From: UBA7662 sp943369355
GTDB lineage: Bacteria > Bacteroidota > Bacteroidia > UBA7662
DNA: 64,000 bases
Direction of reading: 5' to 3'
NCBI GenBank assembly: GCA_943369355.1
Contig: CALRMX020000001.1
Location: forward strand, 434,001 to 498,000
Part shown: in pieces, positions 61,036-64,000 of the stretch
Layout of the letters: each line of letters opens with the position of its first letter
How positions within the stretch are numbered: the first letter of the stretch is position 1
Program-made: the position numbers and the translations under genes
The notes under the pieces: model-generated
What the model was told of the DNA's origin: nothing
Databases searched by the model: none
What the model saw: the letters and a program-made list of their open reading frames with translations, nothing else

Positions 61036-61734
61036 CTAAACTATTTCAACGTCGAAGATCTTGGCAAATTGTCGGATAAAAGCAGCACTCACCTCTGCAA
61101 AATTCAAGTCTCCTCCTTTTTCTGCCGACATGCTGGTTACAGCCTTATCGTCGATGCCGCAGGGTACAATGTGTGAGAAATAATCAAGTTCTGTATTGAT
61201 ATTTAACGCGATACCGTGCATGGTGACCCATCTGCTCGTGCGAACACCCATCGCGCAAATTTTTCGCGCGTTTTCCTTATCGGCGTCCAACCATACACCG
61301 GTAAAACCCGGGTAACGCTCCCCAACAATCGAAAATTCCGCCAAGGTTGCAATCACCACTTCTTCGAGCGAACGCATGTACCAGTGGATGTCAGTGCGCA
61401 GCTGCTCCAAATCTAAAATCGGATAAGCCACTAACTGCCCCGGGCCATGAAAGGTAATGTCGCCGCCACGGTTTATTTTGTAATATTTCATTCCCTTGTC
61501 GGATAGGGCCATTTGATCGAGTAGCAAATGGCTCTCTTTGCCGCTTTTCCCTAGGGTATAAACCGGCGGGTGCTCTACCACAAGCAAGTCGTGGGCTATC
61601 GAAATTTGATGTTCGGCATTGCGTTCCCGGTTTGCCGTCTTCGTGGCAAGTTTTTCAGAGAATAATTTTTCCTGATACTCCCAGGCCTCTTGATAATCCA
61701 TCAAGCCTAGCTCATGTAACTTCACGGATATCAT
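61036..61734 (-). CDS. lipB: Octanoyltransferase LipB
   Basis: 232 aa from the ATG at 61734, which overlaps the manA stop in ATGA. The conserved GGDITFHGPGQLVAYPIL block binds the acyl chain; the catalytic lysine is in ARKICAMGVRTSRW and the catalytic cysteine in VPCGIDDKAVTS. It transfers octanoyl from ACP to lipoyl domains, the first step of lipoate synthesis. lipA is not in the window. Internal charged insertion KTANRERNAEHQ is longer than in E. coli. Confidence 0.95.
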   Translation of the reverse strand: MISVKLHELGLMDYQEAWEYQEKLFSEKLATKTANRERNAEHQISIAHDLLVVEHPPVYTLGKSGKESHLLLDQMALSDKGMKYYKINRGGDITFHGPGQLVAYPILDLEQLRTDIHWYMRSLEEVVIATLAEFSIVGERYPGFTGVWLDADKENARKICAMGVRTSRWVTMHGIALNINTELDYFSHIVPCGIDDKAVTSMSAEKGGDLNFAEVSAAFIRQFAKIFDVEIV

Positions 61735-62720
61735 ACAGGAACGTAGGTCTCGAGCAGCTGGCAAGCGGGCTCAGGAGATAACTGAATGGTGGCAACTGCT
61801 TCGGCTGGTACCAGTACGGTGTCGCCCAAGGCTAGAAACACTTCATTACCCGCCGCTTCGAGCGTACACGCACCACCCGTGCAGATGTAGATCACAAACG
61901 AATCTAAGTCTTGGAAGTTGCGCGTCACCTTCATGTCGAAGGTTATTTTATTAGTTTCAAAATACTGTGCTTTAACAAGTTGAACCACTTTATTTACATC
62001 GTCGGTATAAGCAGTTTTGTACGGCGAACGGTTGATGAAATCAAGTACTTCTACCGCTTTGTCGTTGTGTAATTCTCTTTTATTCCCTTGGTCATCGGTA
62101 CGATCAAAATCATAAATTCTGTACGTGATGTCGGAGGTTTGTTGGATTTCGGCTATCAAAAGTCCGGCACCAATGGTATGTATCCTGCCCGATGGCAAAA
62201 AGAAAACATCACCCGCTTCCACTTGTTCGCGGTTCAAAAGCGACATCAATTCCCCATCGGCTAAGGCCTTTAAGTACTCTTCTCTTGTGGTATCGCGGTT
62301 AAAGCCAGATATCAACGTTGCCCCTTCATCGGCATCCAATACGTACCACATTTCGGTTTTACCCTTACACCCATGCATACTCATGGCTTGTTCATCGTTC
62401 GGATGCACCTGAATACTCAAATCTTCGCGAGCGTCCAAAAATTTTATAAGCAACGGAAACTCGTGTGAACTGTCGCGAAATACGCGTTTGCCAACTAAAG
62501 AAGACTCGTATTGCTCAAAAAGCTCATGGAGTGACTTCCCTGCCAGCGGACCGGCGTTCACTCGGGTAAAATCGCCCTTCACCCCTGAAATTTCCCAGCT
62601 TTCACCACAATTAGATGCGCTTCCAAAATCTTTACCGAGCACAGTTCTGATTTTATCACCTCCCCAAATTTTGGGTTTGAAGATGGGCTCAAATTGCAAA
62701 GGGTATAAGGTCGATTTCAT
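61731..62720 (-). CDS. manA: Mannose-6-phosphate isomerase, class I
   Basis: 329 aa. Cupin-type isomerase with the zinc motif QVHPNDEQA and EMWYVLDA, and IWGGD near the N-terminus; the short form lacks the extra C-terminal domain of fungal enzymes. It links fructose-6-phosphate with mannose-6-phosphate, feeding GDP-mannose and GDP-fucose for the glycans made by the cluster at the start of the window. Overlaps both neighbours by 4 bases (pgi, lipB). Confidence 0.93.
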   Translation of the reverse strand: MKSTLYPLQFEPIFKPKIWGGDKIRTVLGKDFGSASNCGESWEISGVKGDFTRVNAGPLAGKSLHELFEQYESSLVGKRVFRDSSHEFPLLIKFLDAREDLSIQVHPNDEQAMSMHGCKGKTEMWYVLDADEGATLISGFNRDTTREEYLKALADGELMSLLNREQVEAGDVFFLPSGRIHTIGAGLLIAEIQQTSDITYRIYDFDRTDDQGNKRELHNDKAVEVLDFINRSPYKTAYTDDVNKVVQLVKAQYFETNKITFDMKVTRNFQDLDSFVIYICTGGACTLEAAGNEVFLALGDTVLVPAEAVATIQLSPEPACQLLETYVPV

Positions 62721-64000
62721 TGTTTCAGTTTTTTCCAGTAGTTAATCAATCCGTTGGTGGATGAATCGTGCGAACTAACGGGCTCATCGTGCATTAATTC
62801 TGGTAAGATGCGGTTGGCTAACTGTTTACCCAATTCCACTCCCCACTGATCAAAACTGTAAATATTCCAAATAATTCCCTGTACAAAAATTTTGTGCTCG
62901 TATAGGGCAACGAGCATCCCTAAAGTTCGAGCATCGAGCTTCTTGACCAGAATGCTATTGGTGGGCCGATTACCTTCAAAAACCTTGAAAGGCGCAATTT
63001 TTTCTATTTCTGCATCAGATAAACCAAGTTTATTTAACTCCTTAATGACTTCGTCGAGCGATTTACCGTTCATCAAAGCTTCGGTTTGGGCAAAATAATT
63101 GGCCATGAGCTTTTCATGGTGGTCGCCCAATGCATTCCAACTTTGAGCAGGTGCTATAAAATCACACGGGATTAGCTGAGTACCTTGATGGATGAGTTGA
63201 TAAAAAGCGTGTTGACCATTCGTGCCTGGCTCACCCCAAATGATGGGACCTGTAGCATAATTCACCCGATTACCATCGCGGCCTACGTACTTGCCGTTAC
63301 TTTCCATATTGCCTTGTTGGAAATACGCTGCAAAGCGATGCAAATATTGGTCGTACGGTAAAAGCGCTTCGGAAGATGCCCCATAAAAATTGGTATACCA
63401 CAGGCCTAGTAATGCGAGCAATACTGGTGCGTTTTCCCGCAAAGGGGCTGTCCTAAAGTGCTGATCCATGCGATAAGCTCCTTCCAGAAGTTCTTCGAAC
63501 TGTTCGAAACCGATAGCTAAAACAATCGAAAGGCCGATGGCCGACCACAACGAGTATCGTCCTCCAACCCAATCCCAAAAGGGAAACATATTGGCCAAAT
63601 CAATTCCGAAGCGCGATACTTCATGGGCATTGGTACTCAAGGCCACAAAATGTTTGGCAACGGCACTTTCCTCCTTCGCAGCAGTAAGTAACCATGCCCT
63701 TGCGCTTAAAGCATTGGTCATGGTTTCTTGAGTCGTAAAGGTTTTCGACGCAATGAGAAAAAGCGTAGTGTCGGGATTGCATTTTTTTAGCGTTTCGACC
63801 AGATGCGTGCCATCTATATTACTCACAAAGTGCACATTCAGCCTGGTTTTAACCGCCTTGAGCGCTTCGGTCACCATTACTGGGCCTAGATCGCTACCGC
63901 CTATACCTATGTTGACTACATCGGTAATCATTTCGCCTGTGTAGCCTTTCCAATGGCCGTTGATCACTTGTTCTGAAAACGACTTCATTTGAGCAAGTAC
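62717..64000 (-). CDS. pgi: Glucose-6-phosphate isomerase (partial, N-terminus outside window)
   Basis: The frame is open through the window edge; 427 residues are visible and about 110-120 N-terminal residues are missing. An ATG at 63988 is internal, not the start. Signatures present: VVNIGIGGSDLGP, the catalytic glutamate region IIWGEPGTNGQHAFYQLIHQG, and GVELGKQLANRI near the end. Interconverts glucose-6- and fructose-6-phosphate. Overlaps manA by 4 bases, forming a hexose-phosphate operon pgi-manA-lipB. Confidence 0.96.
   Translation of the reverse strand, partial: VLAQMKSFSEQVINGHWKGYTGEMITDVVNIGIGGSDLGPVMVTEALKAVKTRLNVHFVSNIDGTHLVETLKKCNPDTTLFLIASKTFTTQETMTNALSARAWLLTAAKEESAVAKHFVALSTNAHEVSRFGIDLANMFPFWDWVGGRYSLWSAIGLSIVLAIGFEQFEELLEGAYRMDQHFRTAPLRENAPVLLALLGLWYTNFYGASSEALLPYDQYLHRFAAYFQQGNMESNGKYVGRDGNRVNYATGPIIWGEPGTNGQHAFYQLIHQGTQLIPCDFIAPAQSWNALGDHHEKLMANYFAQTEALMNGKSLDEVIKELNKLGLSDAEIEKIAPFKVFEGNRPTNSILVKKLDARTLGMLVALYEHKIFVQGIIWNIYSFDQWGVELGKQLANRILPELMHDEPVSSHDSSTNGLINYWKKLKQ

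Noticed and set aside
1..64000. CRISPR arrays, insertion sequences, rRNA genes and riboswitches
   Set aside because: I read the intergenic regions for regular spaced repeats, transposase genes with terminal repeats, and conserved RNA motifs, and saw none.

Overview
The window is a chromosomal segment of a member of the Bacteroidota. Several things point there: secreted proteins with type IX secretion (T9SS) C-terminal sorting domains, a T9SS plug protein, a TamL-type lipoprotein Omp85, a complete Na+-translocating NADH:quinone oxidoreductase (nqrA-F), a short primary sigma factor (288 aa), a bS16 with a long acidic tail, and promoters of the form TTG-N17-19-TAnnTTTG. I cannot place it below phylum with confidence; a Flavobacteriia-like marine or freshwater lineage is a guess.

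Layout. 1-5.8 kb: end of a surface polysaccharide cluster (glycosyltransferases alternating with SAM methyltransferases, mostly overlapping ends). 5.8-7.7 kb: a secreted LamG/Ig-like T9SS protein. 7.8-13.7 kb (minus): nqrABCDEF. 13.9-17.1 kb: ABC-F ATPase and T9SS plug protein. 17.1-20.6 kb (minus): PIN-PhoH ATPase and a PgpH-like 7TM-HD phosphodiesterase. 20.6-29.6 kb: thiolase, serine beta-lactamase-like hydrolase, two tandem subtilisin-like T9SS proteases and a secreted protein of unknown function. 29.6-33.4 kb: rRNA/tRNA methyltransferase diverging from TamL, then rplU-rpmA. 33.5-35.4 kb (minus): sulfur operon (MBL-rhodanese, rhodanese, DUF6132).

35.5-42.0 kb is a DNA-damage/mutagenesis neighbourhood: a cleavable XRE-S24 repressor, a DnaE-type polymerase and a Y-family polymerase in one direction, an unrecognised 96-aa protein, and an SRAP (YedK/HMCES) protein. 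It looks like a counterpart of the ImuA-ImuB-DnaE2 mutasome with a resident LexA-like regulator and no ImuA. A palindrome sits just upstream of the repressor gene, and an 11-bp element is shared upstream of the repressor and dnaE genes.

42.2-44.0 kb holds tRNA-Arg(ACG) followed by a 1.7-kb AT-rich block flanked by a 13-bp direct repeat of the tRNA 3' end. This looks like a tiny tRNA-targeted island without an integrase. It carries two divergent, tightly coupled gene pairs that I do not recognise (49 aa + 189 aa on minus; 34 aa + 202-aa membrane protein on plus). This is the best candidate for an undescribed system in the window.

44.1-64.0 kb is housekeeping: a secreted protein; the minus run arginase-argS-cupin-NlpC/P60-sirtuin-NfeD-FloA; a divergent arginine decarboxylase; a 46-aa basic protein with its own promoter and terminator; DUF2452; rpoD; ffh; rpsP-rimM-trmD and rplS; then, on minus, pgi (partial)-manA-lipB, an AsmA-like protein with a coiled-coil tail, and a yeast-FCY1-like cytosine deaminase. 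No rRNA, CRISPR array or insertion sequence was seen, and no stretch over 300 bases lacks a gene.
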